Positions 18,494 through 27,033 of a stretch of 64,000 bases of DNA are shown in pieces (within the stretch, counting starts at the first letter, position 1; every line of letters starts with the position of its first letter). The stretch lies in NCBI GenBank assembly GCA_039793685.1, contig JBDRAL010000124.1:1-64000 (forward strand), in the 5' to 3' direction. The position numbers were made by a program, and so were the translations under genes. Origin of the DNA: JAAFHI01 sp039793685. Lineage in GTDB: Bacteria > Acidobacteriota > Blastocatellia > Chloracidobacteriales > Chloracidobacteriaceae. The notes under the pieces were generated by a model. It saw nothing but the letters and a program-made list of their open reading frames with translations, was not told where the DNA came from and did not search any database.

Positions 18494-19780
18494 ATGGTCG
18501 AGCCTCCGCGCCTGCCCGTGCTGGTCATTGTGGGCAGGCCGAACGTCGGTAAGTCCACTCTCTTCAACGCCATCCTGGGGCAGCGGCGCGCCATCGTAGG
18601 CGACGAGCCGGGCATGACGCGCGACCGCATCGAGGCGGAAGCCCGCTACCTCGGCCGGAGGTTTCGCGTCGTGGACACCGGCGGCCTGATGCCGCATTCG
18701 CCCGAAATCATCGCCTCCGAAATTTTTAAACAGGCGCGCGTGGCGCTCGAGGAGGCCTCCTTCATCCTCTTCGTCGTAGACGGACGCAGCGAAATCACCG
18801 CCGCCGACCGGGAACTGGCCCGGCTGCTGCGCCGCCTGGGCAAACCCGTGGCGCTGGTGGTCAACAAGATTGACAGCCCCTCCCGCGAGCCCCTCGCCCA
18901 TGAATTTTACGAGCTCGGCATTCCCGACGTGTTTCCCGTTTCGGCCGAACACCGCACCGGACTGGACGAACTGCTCGAACACACCACCCGCGACGTTCCG
19001 GTCGACCAGGAAGCACAGGAACGCTCGGAACCGATCCGTGTGGCCATCATCGGGCGGCCCAACGTGGGCAAGTCCACGCTGCTGAATGCACTGGTGGGCG
19101 AGGAGCGGGCCATCGTGACGCCGATCGCCGGCACAACCCGGGACGCCGTGGATGAGACCGTGACGGTGGAAGGGACCGCCTACACCTTCGTGGACACGGC
19201 CGGAATCCGCCGCAAGGGCAAGACCAAACTCATGGCGGAGAAGCTCAGCGTGGTCATGGCGCGCCGCCACATCCGACTGGCGAGCGTGGTGCTGCTGGTC
19301 CTGGACGCTACCGAAGGCGTGGTGGGCCTGGATGCCACCATCGGTGGATACGCGCATGAGGAAGGGCGCGCGCTGATTCTTTGCGTGAACAAATGGGATA
19401 TCGCGCCGCAGAAAGACAAGCGGGCCTTCGTGACGCACGTGCGCGACCAGCTCAAGTTCCTGGAGTATGCACCCATCGCATTCGTATCCGCAAAGACGGG
19501 CGCGGGCGTGCGCGGGCTGTTTCCGCTGATCCGCCGCGTCTGGCAGGCCGCTTCGAAACGGGTCGGCACCGGGGAGCTCAACCGGTTCCTCCAGACGCTC
19601 GAACTCGGAACGGACCTGAAGATCCGCTACGGCACGCAGCCCTCGGTGCGTCCGCCCACCTTCGTCCTCTTTGCCGACGACAAAAAACCCGTCCACTTCT
19701 CCATCGAACGCTTTCTGATCAACCGCCTGCGAGAGCAGTTCGGTTTTGAGGGTACCCCGATCGTGCTCAAGTTCCGCTGA
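18494..19780 (+). CDS. der: Ribosome biogenesis GTPase Der (EngA)
   Basis: 428-residue GTPase for 50S subunit maturation. Two tandem G domains are evident: GRPNVGKS at 14-21 and again at about 187-194, each followed by switch and DTGG/DTAG motifs and NKxD-type motifs (VNKID, VNKWD). A C-terminal KH-like domain ends in GTPIVLKFR. Start ATG at 18494 directly follows the divergent siroheme gene's region. Complete and typical. Confidence 0.97.
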   Translation: MVEPPRLPVLVIVGRPNVGKSTLFNAILGQRRAIVGDEPGMTRDRIEAEARYLGRRFRVVDTGGLMPHSPEIIASEIFKQARVALEEASFILFVVDGRSEITAADRELARLLRRLGKPVALVVNKIDSPSREPLAHEFYELGIPDVFPVSAEHRTGLDELLEHTTRDVPVDQEAQERSEPIRVAIIGRPNVGKSTLLNALVGEERAIVTPIAGTTRDAVDETVTVEGTAYTFVDTAGIRRKGKTKLMAEKLSVVMARRHIRLASVVLLVLDATEGVVGLDATIGGYAHEEGRALILCVNKWDIAPQKDKRAFVTHVRDQLKFLEYAPIAFVSAKTGAGVRGLFPLIRRVWQAASKRVGTGELNRFLQTLELGTDLKIRYGTQPSVRPPTFVLFADDKKPVHFSIERFLINRLREQFGFEGTPIVLKFR

Positions 19781-19869
19781 GCGCGGCGCTTCAGTCCCAA
19801 AACGACGCCCGAGAGGGCGCCTCCTCGCCGAGTCTCGAACGCCCCCAAGGGCCCGCCGTTCCCTTTCCC

Positions 19870-20436
19870 TCAGCCGCCTTGCGAGTCGTGCTGGCCTGTG
19901 CCGGCGATCTCCTCCACTTTGGTGCCGTGCGCGTCGATCCGCTGGGGCACGACGCGCCGCGCCGCCACCTGCTCTTCCGTAGCGCCCACGCCCCCACGCT
20001 CCGCCCGAGCCGCTGGATGCGCCGGCGCCGCGGCCTGGCCGGCTTCCTGCATCATGTTCACCAGCGACGTCTCCAGCAACAGCGCGGCGCGCTCCAGGTC
20101 GGGACGGTTCAACAGCCGGCAAACCTCGGTGGGAGAAATGGCTTCCAGTACGAGGGCGTCCCCGTCTTCGTAAGCCGCCACGCGGCAGGGCAGATAGGCG
20201 GCGAACCGCATGTCCTCGGCAAGCAGCGCCAGACTGAGATCCGGCTGGCACACGCTGAAGACGATCGCATCCCGAGGCGGGATGCGCTGCCGGTCGCGAA
20301 ATAACTGACCAAGATGGATGGCCGAGACGATGTGCGCGCCGTGCCGTTGTGCGGCCGTTCGCAGAGCCGCCTCGACGGCTTCGAGCTTCAGCCCGGAACG
20401 GATGTGGAGCATGCGCTTCGCCTCCGCCTCGATCAT
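19870..20436 (-). CDS. DUF302-family protein
   Basis: 188 residues. The N-terminal ~125 match the DUF302 pattern: a segment on HIVSAIHLGQLF, the FSVCQPDLSLALLAEDMRFAAYLPCRVAAYEDGD core and PTEVCRLL. The fold is a small alpha/beta homodimer of unknown function. The C-terminal ~60 residues are low-complexity, rich in Ala, Gly and charged residues. ATG 20436 is chosen; a shorter start 24 nt on is possible. It lies 22 bp downstream of the next minus-strand gene and is likely in one operon with it. Confidence 0.75.
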   Translation of the reverse strand: MIEAEAKRMLHIRSGLKLEAVEAALRTAAQRHGAHIVSAIHLGQLFRDRQRIPPRDAIVFSVCQPDLSLALLAEDMRFAAYLPCRVAAYEDGDALVLEAISPTEVCRLLNRPDLERAALLLETSLVNMMQEAGQAAAPAHPAARAERGGVGATEEQVAARRVVPQRIDAHGTKVEEIAGTGQHDSQGG

Positions 20437-20458
20437 AGCAGAAGCCCCCGGAAGCCGC

Positions 20459-21052
20459 TTACCGCTCCACAAACAGCTCCACGGCCTCGATCCGGCCGTC
20501 GCGGATGCGCTTCTCCAGAGACGAGTACCGCACCAGGCCTGCCTGCTCTCTCAGGCGCGCGCCCGTGCGGAAGTCCACGCGCAGCCGGTAGCAATCGCTG
20601 CGCTCTTTGTAGGAGTACTCCACGTACTCGACGCCGCTGTCCGCCGCGATGGCCATTAAGGCATCCCAAAAGCTCCGGCGGCGGAACAGACGCCGGGCCG
20701 AGCCGGCCTCGCGCGTCAACTCGATGCGGAAGCCGGCCCCGCAGAGCGCCACGCGCGTGCACCGTTCCGGGGCAAACGGCCGGCCGGGCTCCGCGTCCGG
20801 AAACGTCCCGAGCAGCGCATCGATTTCTTCGCGGCTCGCCGCACAGCCCTGCCAGCGGAAGCGCGTGGCGCCGCTGACGAGAGCGCCCCGCAGCAGCAGA
20901 TCCTGCACGCGGCCCGCATCCTTGCCGGTTACCCCGAGCATCAATTCCACCAGCTCGCGAACCGGCATCTCGCGGACGACCACCGGGGTGATCGAGACCG
21001 ACCCGGCCTCCTCGGAGCTGAGCTTGACGCGGATCGTCTCCGGCAGCGGCAT
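20459..21052 (-). CDS. Conserved-looking protein of unknown function
   Basis: 197 residues, soluble, no signal peptide or membrane helix. I do not recognise the family. The N-terminal half has a short beta-rich segment (IRVKLSSEEAGSVSITPVVVREMP) and then a helical region resembling small nucleic-acid-binding folds (VQDLLLRGALVSGATRFRW, loosely S4-like). The C-terminal half is mixed alpha/beta with VEYVEYSYKERSDCYRLRV. Codon use and the divergent arrangement with metY support a real gene. It precedes the DUF302 gene by 22 bp. Confidence 0.68.
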   Translation of the reverse strand: MPLPETIRVKLSSEEAGSVSITPVVVREMPVRELVELMLGVTGKDAGRVQDLLLRGALVSGATRFRWQGCAASREEIDALLGTFPDAEPGRPFAPERCTRVALCGAGFRIELTREAGSARRLFRRRSFWDALMAIAADSGVEYVEYSYKERSDCYRLRVDFRTGARLREQAGLVRYSSLEKRIRDGRIEAVELFVER

Positions 21053-21111
21053 CTCCCTTTCGAGTGTAGCGCCCGAGGCGCCTGTTAGAATCGGGAATCA
21101 GGAACGACCTC

Positions 21112-22416
21112 ATGAGCCCACCCCATGCCGCCGATCACGTCTTCGGCTTTGCCACCCGCGCGCTCCACGCCGGACACCGCCCCGATGCCGAAACCGGAGC
21201 ACGCGCCGTGCCCATCTACCAGACCACTTCCTACGTCTTTGAAGACACCGACCACGCCGCCGCCCTGTTCAACCTGCAACGATTCGGCAACATCTACACC
21301 CGCATCATGAATCCGACCACGGCCGTGTTCGAGGAGCGCATGGCGGCTCTGGAGATGGGCGTGGGCGCTTTGGCCGTCGCCTCCGGTCAGGCGGCCCAGT
21401 TCATCGCCATCACGAGCCTCCTCGGCGCCGGCGATGAGATCGTGGCCGCCGGCACGCTCTACGGGGGCACCTATACCCAGTTCGACGTCAGCTTCCGGCG
21501 CCTCGGCATTCACACCACCTTCGTGGACCCGGACGATCCGGAGAATTTCCGCCGGGCCATTACGTCCCGTACCCGCTGCCTGTATGCGGAAACCATCGGC
21601 AACCCGCGCATGAACGTGCTCGACATCTCGGCCGTAGCGGCGATCGCCCACGAGGCCGGCATTCCCCTCATTGTGGACAATACGTTCGCTTCTCCCTACC
21701 TGTGCAGGCCCGTCGAGCATGGCGCCGACATCGTGGTCCATTCCGCCACCAAGTACATCGGCGGCCACGGCACCTCGATCGGCGGGGTCATCATCGACAG
21801 CGGCCGCTTCCCCTGGCACAAAGGGCAGTTTCCGCAACTGCTGGAGCCGAGCAAGGGCTACCACGGAATCCGGTTCTACGAAACCTTCGGCGACTTCGCC
21901 TACATCATGAAGGCGCGCGTCGAAGGCCTGCGCGATTTCGGCCCCGCCCTGAGTCCGTTCAATGCCTTTCTGTTTCTGCAAGGGCTGGAGACGCTGAAAC
22001 TGCGCATGGAATGCCATTCCGCGAACGCCCTGGCCGTCGCCCGGCATTTGTGCCGGCATCCTCTGGTGACGTGGGTTAACTATCCGGGCCTTCCTTCCAG
22101 TCCGTACCACGAGCTGGCGCGGCGCTACCTGCCGCGGGGAGCCGGCGGTATCCTCACGTTCGGGATTCGGGGCGGCTATGATGCGGCGCGGCGCTTCATC
22201 GAGTCGCTCCAGTTGTTCTCGCACCTGGCCAACGTGGGCGACGCCAAAAGCCTGGTCATTCATCCCGCCTCCACCACGCACCAGCAGTTGAGCGAGGAAG
22301 AAAAGCGCGCCTGCGGGATCACGAATGACATGATCCGCCTGTCGGTGGGGCTGGAAGAAATCGAGGACATCCTGTGGGATCTGGATCAGGCCCTGGAAGC
22401 CTCTCAGCAAGCATGA
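21112..22416 (+). CDS. metY: O-acetylhomoserine (thiol)-lyase
   Basis: 434-residue PLP enzyme of the Cys/Met metabolism family that makes homocysteine from O-acetylhomoserine and sulfide. PLP lysine is Lys214 in HSATKYIGGHG. The family signatures VPIYQTTSYVF (33-43), YTRIMNPTT and a long insertion relative to cystathionine synthases point to MetY over MetB. It heads a three-gene coupled operon: its TGA overlaps the next ATG. Sulfide could come from siroheme-dependent reduction. Confidence 0.93.
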   Translation: MSPPHAADHVFGFATRALHAGHRPDAETGARAVPIYQTTSYVFEDTDHAAALFNLQRFGNIYTRIMNPTTAVFEERMAALEMGVGALAVASGQAAQFIAITSLLGAGDEIVAAGTLYGGTYTQFDVSFRRLGIHTTFVDPDDPENFRRAITSRTRCLYAETIGNPRMNVLDISAVAAIAHEAGIPLIVDNTFASPYLCRPVEHGADIVVHSATKYIGGHGTSIGGVIIDSGRFPWHKGQFPQLLEPSKGYHGIRFYETFGDFAYIMKARVEGLRDFGPALSPFNAFLFLQGLETLKLRMECHSANALAVARHLCRHPLVTWVNYPGLPSSPYHELARRYLPRGAGGILTFGIRGGYDAARRFIESLQLFSHLANVGDAKSLVIHPASTTHQQLSEEEKRACGITNDMIRLSVGLEEIEDILWDLDQALEASQQA

Positions 22417-22955
22417 CTCTGACCTCCAATGCGTGCCTGCTGCCGGCCGGCGGCGTTTCTGCCGCATCTCCGGTGAACCGCAGCCCCTTTGCGACCACGG
22501 ACTTTCAACGGCTCCGCATCCTCGAGCGCTACCGCCGGATCGCCATGGTCGGACTGTCTTCCAACCCGTTCCGACCGAGCCATTTCGCGGCCGTCTATCT
22601 GCTGGCCGAGGGCTACGACGTCATTCCAGTCAATCCGCGCGAAACCGAGGTGCTGGGCCGGAAAAGTTATCCTTCCCTCCTGGACGTGCCTCCTCCGGTG
22701 GAGATCGTGGACATCTTCCGCGAACCCTCCGCCGTGCCCGCCATCGTCGAAGAGGCGATCCGCGTCGGCGCCAAAGTGGTGTGGATGCAGCTCGGCATCA
22801 TCCACGAGCAGGCTGCGGCCCGGGCCCGGGCGGCGGGACTCGAGGTTGTGATGGACCGCTGCATCAAGATCGAGCACGCTCGCTTCTTCGGCGGATTGAG
22901 CACGATCGGGCTGAACACCGGCGTGATCTCGGCGCGTCCCCGCCGCCGGAGATGA
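22413..22955 (+). CDS. CoA-binding domain protein (YccU-type)
   Basis: 180 residues with a single CoA-binding Rossmann domain: RIAMVGLSSNPFRPSH (43-58), VIPVNPRETEVLG (70-82), then VWMQLGIIHEQAA and VMDRCIKIEH near the end. The short form is typical of YccU-like proteins of unknown role; an N-terminal extension of ~35 residues here is atypical. ATG overlaps the metY stop and its own stop overlaps the next start, both as ATGA. Confidence 0.85.
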   Translation: MTLTSNACLLPAGGVSAASPVNRSPFATTDFQRLRILERYRRIAMVGLSSNPFRPSHFAAVYLLAEGYDVIPVNPRETEVLGRKSYPSLLDVPPPVEIVDIFREPSAVPAIVEEAIRVGAKVVWMQLGIIHEQAAARARAAGLEVVMDRCIKIEHARFFGGLSTIGLNTGVISARPRRRR

Positions 22956-23920
22956 CTCCGGCCGGAAGCATTCTCGCCCGCGAGATCGCCGACCGCGGTC
23001 CCATCCCCTTCCGGCGCTTCATGGAGGTGGCTCTCTATCACCCCGAGCACGGCTATTACCGCCGGCCGCGCGATCCCTTCGGCCGGTACGGAGACTACTT
23101 CACCGCGGCGCAGCTCCAGCCCGTCTTCGGCATGCTGGTCGCCGCGCGTGTGCGCGCGCTCTGGCAAGACATGGGTTGTCCCGACGATTTCTGTGTCGTG
23201 GAGCTCGGCCCCGGGCGGGGTGAGATGGCGCCGGCATTCTCCGACTTTCGCTATGTCGCCGTGGAGTTCGGAGGCTGGTGGCCCGAACGCTTTTGCGGCG
23301 TCGTCTTCGCCCACGAATTTTTTGACGCGCTTCCCGTGGACCTGGCCGTATTCCGCGGCGGGTCGTTCCGGGAGCTGCGCGTGGCGTATCGCGGCGGGCG
23401 CTTCCGGTGGACGTGCGGGCCGCCCCTCGCCGGTGAGGCGGCGGCGTACGCCGAGCAGTACGGCGTCTTGCGCGAGGAGGGCTGGATCCTCGAGATCCCC
23501 CTCGCAGCGCTCGCCTGGATCCATGAGATCGCCCGGCGGCTGGAGCGGGGCTTCCTGTTCCTGATCGACTACGGCTACACGGCGCGCGAGCTGGCGCGGT
23601 TCCCGGAAGGGACCCTCATGAGCTACCGGCGCCACTCGGCCGTCGCCGACGTGCTGGCGCGCCCGGGGGAACAGGACATTACCGCCCACGTCTGTTTCAC
23701 CGCGCTCGAGGACCGTGCCCGGGCCTGCGGTTTCCGGCGCGTCGCCTTCCAGTCGCTGGCGCGGACGCTGCTGGACGCGGGACGCCCCGACGAGTTCGCC
23801 TCCGTGCTGCGGGATTCCACCCCGGAAGGAAGACTGCGCCGGCGGTTGCAGCTCAAGACCCTGCTCTACGGACTGGGGGAGAGTTTCCGCACGCTGCTGC
23901 TGGCCAAAGATGCGGGCTGA
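22952..23920 (+). CDS. MidA/NDUFAF7-type SAM-dependent methyltransferase
   Basis: 322 residues. The protein begins like the family (LAREIADRGPIPFRRFMEVALYHPEHGYY) and carries a SAM-binding VVELGPGRGEMAP segment and HEFFDALPVD, the acidic post-motif typical of DUF185/MidA proteins. Mitochondrial relatives methylate an arginine of complex I; the bacterial target is unknown. It ends the metY operon. No clear plus-strand terminator follows: the hairpin downstream has its T-run on the minus strand. Confidence 0.88.
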   Translation: MTPAGSILAREIADRGPIPFRRFMEVALYHPEHGYYRRPRDPFGRYGDYFTAAQLQPVFGMLVAARVRALWQDMGCPDDFCVVELGPGRGEMAPAFSDFRYVAVEFGGWWPERFCGVVFAHEFFDALPVDLAVFRGGSFRELRVAYRGGRFRWTCGPPLAGEAAAYAEQYGVLREEGWILEIPLAALAWIHEIARRLERGFLFLIDYGYTARELARFPEGTLMSYRRHSAVADVLARPGEQDITAHVCFTALEDRARACGFRRVAFQSLARTLLDAGRPDEFASVLRDSTPEGRLRRRLQLKTLLYGLGESFRTLLLAKDAG

Positions 23921-23925
23921 TAAAA

Positions 23926-23949
23926 AAGGCCCCGAAGACTCGGGGCCTT
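23926..23949 (-). terminator. Intrinsic terminator of the lysine-rich peptide gene
   Basis: A 9-bp stem (AAGGCCCCG with CGGGGCCTT) and a 6-nt loop, followed on the minus strand by six T residues. It lies 40 bp downstream of the peptide stop codon. On the plus strand the hairpin follows the methyltransferase gene but lacks a T-run. Confidence 0.85.
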
Positions 23950-23989
23950 GAGTGATCCTGGCTGCCGTCCCCTCGTGGGGACCGGGCCG

Positions 23990-24055
23990 CTACTTCTTCT
24001 TCTTCGGAGCGGCCTTCTTCTTCGGAGCAGCTTTCTTTTTGGTTGCGTTCTTCAT
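23990..24055 (-). CDS. 21-residue lysine-rich peptide
   Basis: A very short gene on the minus strand. After MKNAT it consists of two copies of a KKKAAP-type unit and a final lysine cluster, ending in TAG; 11 of 21 residues are lysine. A GGGAG ribosome-binding site lies 9 nt upstream of the ATG. It has its own near-consensus promoter (24118-24146), a leader hairpin and an intrinsic terminator, so it is a complete transcription unit. The composition resembles histone H1-like or PAKKA-type tails; DNA or RNA charge neutralisation is a guess. Not a remnant of a longer protein, since stop, terminator and start signals all fit. Confidence 0.72.
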   Translation of the reverse strand: MKNATKKKAAPKKKAAPKKKK

Positions 24056-24086
24056 CGCTTGATTCTCCCTAAACATCGAATGTCGC

Positions 24087-24106
24087 GCGATCCTCGAAAA
24101 GATCGC
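24087..24106 (-). promoter_or_regulatory. Leader hairpin of the lysine-rich peptide mRNA
   Basis: GCGATC (24087-24092) pairs with GATCGC (24101-24106) around an 8-nt loop, within the ~55-nt leader between the promoter and the ribosome-binding site. It could protect the short mRNA or set expression; no known riboswitch was recognised. Confidence 0.4.
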
Positions 24107-24117
24107 AGCGTGATTCA

Positions 24118-24146
24118 TATATAAAGTCAAATCGTCTGAAAGTCAA
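24118..24146 (-). promoter_or_regulatory. Near-consensus sigma-70 promoter for the lysine-rich peptide
   Basis: On the minus strand, -35 TTGACT (24141-24146), a 17-bp spacer, then -10 TATATA (24118-24123). It lies in an unusually AT-rich patch for this genome. A second TTGACT sits inside the spacer. Predicted start near 24110. Confidence 0.75.
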
Positions 24147-24240
24147 GAAAAAAATGCACGGTGTCTCCGGAAACGCCGCCGGGGCGACGGCGACCCCGAG
24201 CAAGAAAAACGCTGGAATGCCGAATTGTTCTAATAGGAAC

Positions 24241-24909
24241 ATGGGCCGGAGCATCGGAATGACGCGGCGCCGGGTGACGGCGGTCGTCGTCGCGCTCATG
24301 GCCGGCTGCGCCAGGAAGAAGCCGCCCGCGCCGCCGCCGGCTCCGGGACCCGGCTGGACGGAAACGGGCGTCGCCAGCTGGTACGGGCATCCCTATCACG
24401 GCCGCAGAGCAGCCAGCGGGGAGATCTACGACATGGAAAAGCTCACCGCGGCCCATCGGACGCTCCCCTTCGGCGCCCAGGTCCTGGTGCGGAACCTCGA
24501 GAATGATCGCACCGTCATCGTGCGCATCAACGACCGCGGCCCGTTTGTGAAGGGGCGTATTCTCGACCTGTCGCGAGCCGCCGCACGCGAGCTGGCCATG
24601 ATCGGTCCGGGCACGGCGCGCGTCCGCTTGGTGGTGCTGGCTTCCGCCGCCCCGGTGGCCAACGGCTGGTTCGCGGTGCAACTCGGCGCCTTCCGCGAGT
24701 TGGCCAACGCGGAGCGGATGCGCGACCGGGCCCGTGCCTACGGTGAGAGCCGGCTCCTGCTGCGCGACGGCGATCCGCCCCTGTGGCGCGTGCTGGTGGG
24801 ACGGGAACCCGCTCTGGAAGCAGCGCAGGCGCTGGCGGAGCGGTTGCGTCGGGATTTTCCCGACTCCTTCGTGGTGCGGCTGGATGAGGCCTCCGCTGAC
24901 GGCCTATAA
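24241..24909 (+). CDS. rlpA: RlpA-like lipoprotein with SPOR domain
   Basis: 222 residues. An N-terminal signal with lipobox ending at Cys23 (ALMAGC) predicts an outer-membrane lipoprotein. A Pro-rich linker leads to the double-psi beta-barrel: GVASWYG, AHRTLPFG with His72 and RINDRGPF with Asp98, the residues used by RlpA lytic transglycosylases to cleave naked glycan. A C-terminal SPOR domain (about 148-215) binds denuded septal peptidoglycan. ATG 24241 (AGGA upstream) or 24259 are both possible starts. Its TAA overlaps the ATG of the sigma-54 regulator. Confidence 0.88.
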   Translation: MGRSIGMTRRRVTAVVVALMAGCARKKPPAPPPAPGPGWTETGVASWYGHPYHGRRAASGEIYDMEKLTAAHRTLPFGAQVLVRNLENDRTVIVRINDRGPFVKGRILDLSRAAARELAMIGPGTARVRLVVLASAAPVANGWFAVQLGAFRELANAERMRDRARAYGESRLLLRDGDPPLWRVLVGREPALEAAQALAERLRRDFPDSFVVRLDEASADGL

Positions 24910-25976
24910 TGAAGTCAAGAATGTCTTCGGACCGAACGGACGCCCCGCCGGTCCTCGTGGGGCAGTCCTTCCGGATCCGCCAGATCCTCGAACTCATCCA
25001 GAAACTCGGCCGCAGCAGAGTTCCGATCCTGCTTCTCGGCGAAACCGGCACGGGCAAGGAAGTCGTGGCGCGCGCCATCCACGCGGTGCGCAACGTCGGA
25101 CCCTTCGTCCCGATTGACTGCTCCGCTCTGGCCGGTCCCTTGCTGGAAAGCGAACTCTTCGGTCACGTGCGCGGGGCGTTCACCGGAGCGGTCTCGGCCA
25201 AGACCGGTCTGGTGGAACTGGCCGACGGCGGCACCGCCTTCTTCGACGAAATCGGAGAACTGCCGCTGGAGCTGCAGGCCAAGCTCCTGCGCCTGCTCCA
25301 GGAAAAGGAATTCCGCCCCGTCGGTTCCGTCACCCGGCGGCGCGCCGACTTTCGCGTCATCGCCGCCACCAACCAGGACTTGACCCAAGCCGTCGAACGC
25401 GGAGCCTTCCGCCGGGATCTGTACTACCGGCTCAGCGTGGTCAATCTCCGCCTGCCGCCGCTGCGCGAGCGCAAGGAAGACATCCCGCTTCTGGTGAACC
25501 ATTTTCTTGCCCGGTACGGCAACCGCCATTGCGTGACGCGGGAATGTCTGGAAGCTATGCTCTCCTACGACTGGCCAGGCAACGTCCGGGAACTGGAAAA
25601 TGCCATCCAGCGCATGGTGGCGATCAATTCCGGCCCCCTGCTGCACACCGCGGACCTGCCCTCCGCTATCCAGCACCACCTGGAGGCGCGCAAAGCCGAA
25701 CAGATGTCGGTGGCAGTGTCCGGAATGGCGTCGCGGCCCGCGGCGCCTGCTCACCGGGCGCGCGCCGACAGGGACCAGTTGCCGCTATTTCAAGAATCCA
25801 CGCAGCCGGCGGCGCCTCCGCCCGAGGGTATCCTGCCGATGACTGAGCTCGAAAAGCGTGCGATCCTACAGGCGCTGGAATACACCAAAGGTGATAGAGT
25901 GATGGCGGCGCACCTGCTGGGAATCGGCAGGACGACTTTGTATCGCAAACTCAAGGAATACCGCATCACCGAGTGA
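24909..25976 (+). CDS. Sigma-54-dependent transcriptional activator without receiver domain
   Basis: 355 residues: the AAA+ domain begins almost at once (about residue 15), with Walker A GETGTGKE (44-51), the sigma-54-contacting GAFTGA (89-94), Walker B GTAFFDEIGE (108-117) and a LPPLRERKEDIPLL segment. A linker rich in Ala/Pro (about 265-305) precedes a Fis-type helix-turn-helix (about 310-350, AAHLLGIGRTTLYRKL). No receiver, GAF or PAS sensor is attached, so control must come from elsewhere or be constitutive. Coupled to rlpA (TAATG) and to the next glycosyltransferase (GTGA). Confidence 0.93.
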   Translation: MKSRMSSDRTDAPPVLVGQSFRIRQILELIQKLGRSRVPILLLGETGTGKEVVARAIHAVRNVGPFVPIDCSALAGPLLESELFGHVRGAFTGAVSAKTGLVELADGGTAFFDEIGELPLELQAKLLRLLQEKEFRPVGSVTRRRADFRVIAATNQDLTQAVERGAFRRDLYYRLSVVNLRLPPLRERKEDIPLLVNHFLARYGNRHCVTRECLEAMLSYDWPGNVRELENAIQRMVAINSGPLLHTADLPSAIQHHLEARKAEQMSVAVSGMASRPAAPAHRARADRDQLPLFQESTQPAAPPPEGILPMTELEKRAILQALEYTKGDRVMAAHLLGIGRTTLYRKLKEYRITE

Positions 25977-27001
25977 AGATCGCCCTGGACGCCACATACA
26001 GCGTGGGGCCGGAGCCGACCGGAGTGGGCGTGTACTGCCGCGAGATCATCGCGGCGCTGGCGCAGACCCATCCCGAGGCGGCGTTCCTTTGTTGCTACCG
26101 TCCTCATCGCCTCCTCCGGGCGCTGGCAGTGCCGCTGCCTCCCAACTGCCGGCGCCGGGTGTTCACCGACACATGGGCGCCGGGAGTGGAACTGTTCCAC
26201 GGCCTGAATCAGCGCCTGCCGCGCGCCCGGTTGCGTCGCGCCGTCTCCACCTTTCACGATCTGTTCGTGCTCACCGGGGAGTACTCCACGCCCGAGTTTC
26301 GCGCGCGATTCGCGGCTCAGGCGCGCGATGCGGCGGCGCGCTCGGATTTGATCATCGCCGTGTCGGAATTTACCGCCAACCAGCTCCGGGACCTGCTCGG
26401 CGTGGATCGCGGCCGCCTGCGCGTCGTCCGGCACGGCGTCCGGCTCCCTCCGCTTGCGGCCGCACGCCGGGAGCGCATGATCCTTCACGTCGGGGCGATC
26501 CAGCGCCGCAAAAACGTCACCCGTCTCGTGGAGGCCTTTGAACGCACCGGCGCGGGCTGGCGCCTGGTGCTGGCCGGCGGCTTTGGCTACGGCGCCGCGG
26601 CGATCCTGCAACGCATCCGGCAAAGTTCGCGCCGCCCCGATATCGAGGTGTTAGGCTATGTGTCCGAAGCTCGTCTGGCCGAGCTGTATGCGCGCGCTTC
26701 GATCTTTGCGTTCCCCTCCCTGGATGAGGGCTTCGGACTGCCCGTGCTCGAAGCGATGGCGTGCGGCGTGGCGGTGCTCACCTCCGGCCGCGGTGCGCTG
26801 GCGGAAGTGGCAGGCGATGCAGCCATGCTCGTGGATCCCGAGGATACGGAAGCCATCGCCGAGGGCCTGCGCGCCTTGATGGAAAACGTGGTGCTGCGCG
26901 AGGATCTGGCCGCAAAGGGACGGCAGCGTGCGTCTGCCTTCAGTTGGGAACGGGCTGCGGCGCAGACCTGGGGCGTCTACCAGGAGCTACTGGCCCCCTG
27001 A
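25973..27001 (+). CDS. GT4-family glycosyltransferase
   Basis: 342 residues with two Rossmann-like halves. The N-terminal GVGVYCREIIAALA segment is the acceptor side; the C-terminal donor site has HVGAIQRRKNVTRLVEAF and the EGFGLPVLEAMACG motif with the E-x7-E pair of retaining GT4 enzymes. Translation begins with GTG inside the stop of the sigma-54 regulator, so the three genes from rlpA form a coupled unit. Sugar donor and acceptor are unknown; a cell-surface glycan is likely. Confidence 0.9.
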   Translation: MKIALDATYSVGPEPTGVGVYCREIIAALAQTHPEAAFLCCYRPHRLLRALAVPLPPNCRRRVFTDTWAPGVELFHGLNQRLPRARLRRAVSTFHDLFVLTGEYSTPEFRARFAAQARDAAARSDLIIAVSEFTANQLRDLLGVDRGRLRVVRHGVRLPPLAAARRERMILHVGAIQRRKNVTRLVEAFERTGAGWRLVLAGGFGYGAAAILQRIRQSSRRPDIEVLGYVSEARLAELYARASIFAFPSLDEGFGLPVLEAMACGVAVLTSGRGALAEVAGDAAMLVDPEDTEAIAEGLRALMENVVLREDLAAKGRQRASAFSWERAAAQTWGVYQELLAP

Positions 27002-27033
27002 CTGCCAAGCCGCCCCGAAACCCCATCTCCGCT

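Noticed and set aside
24001..24045. Repeated TTCTTCGGAGC units in the AT-poor stretch
   Set aside because: Explained by the repeated KKKAAP codons of the lysine-rich peptide gene.
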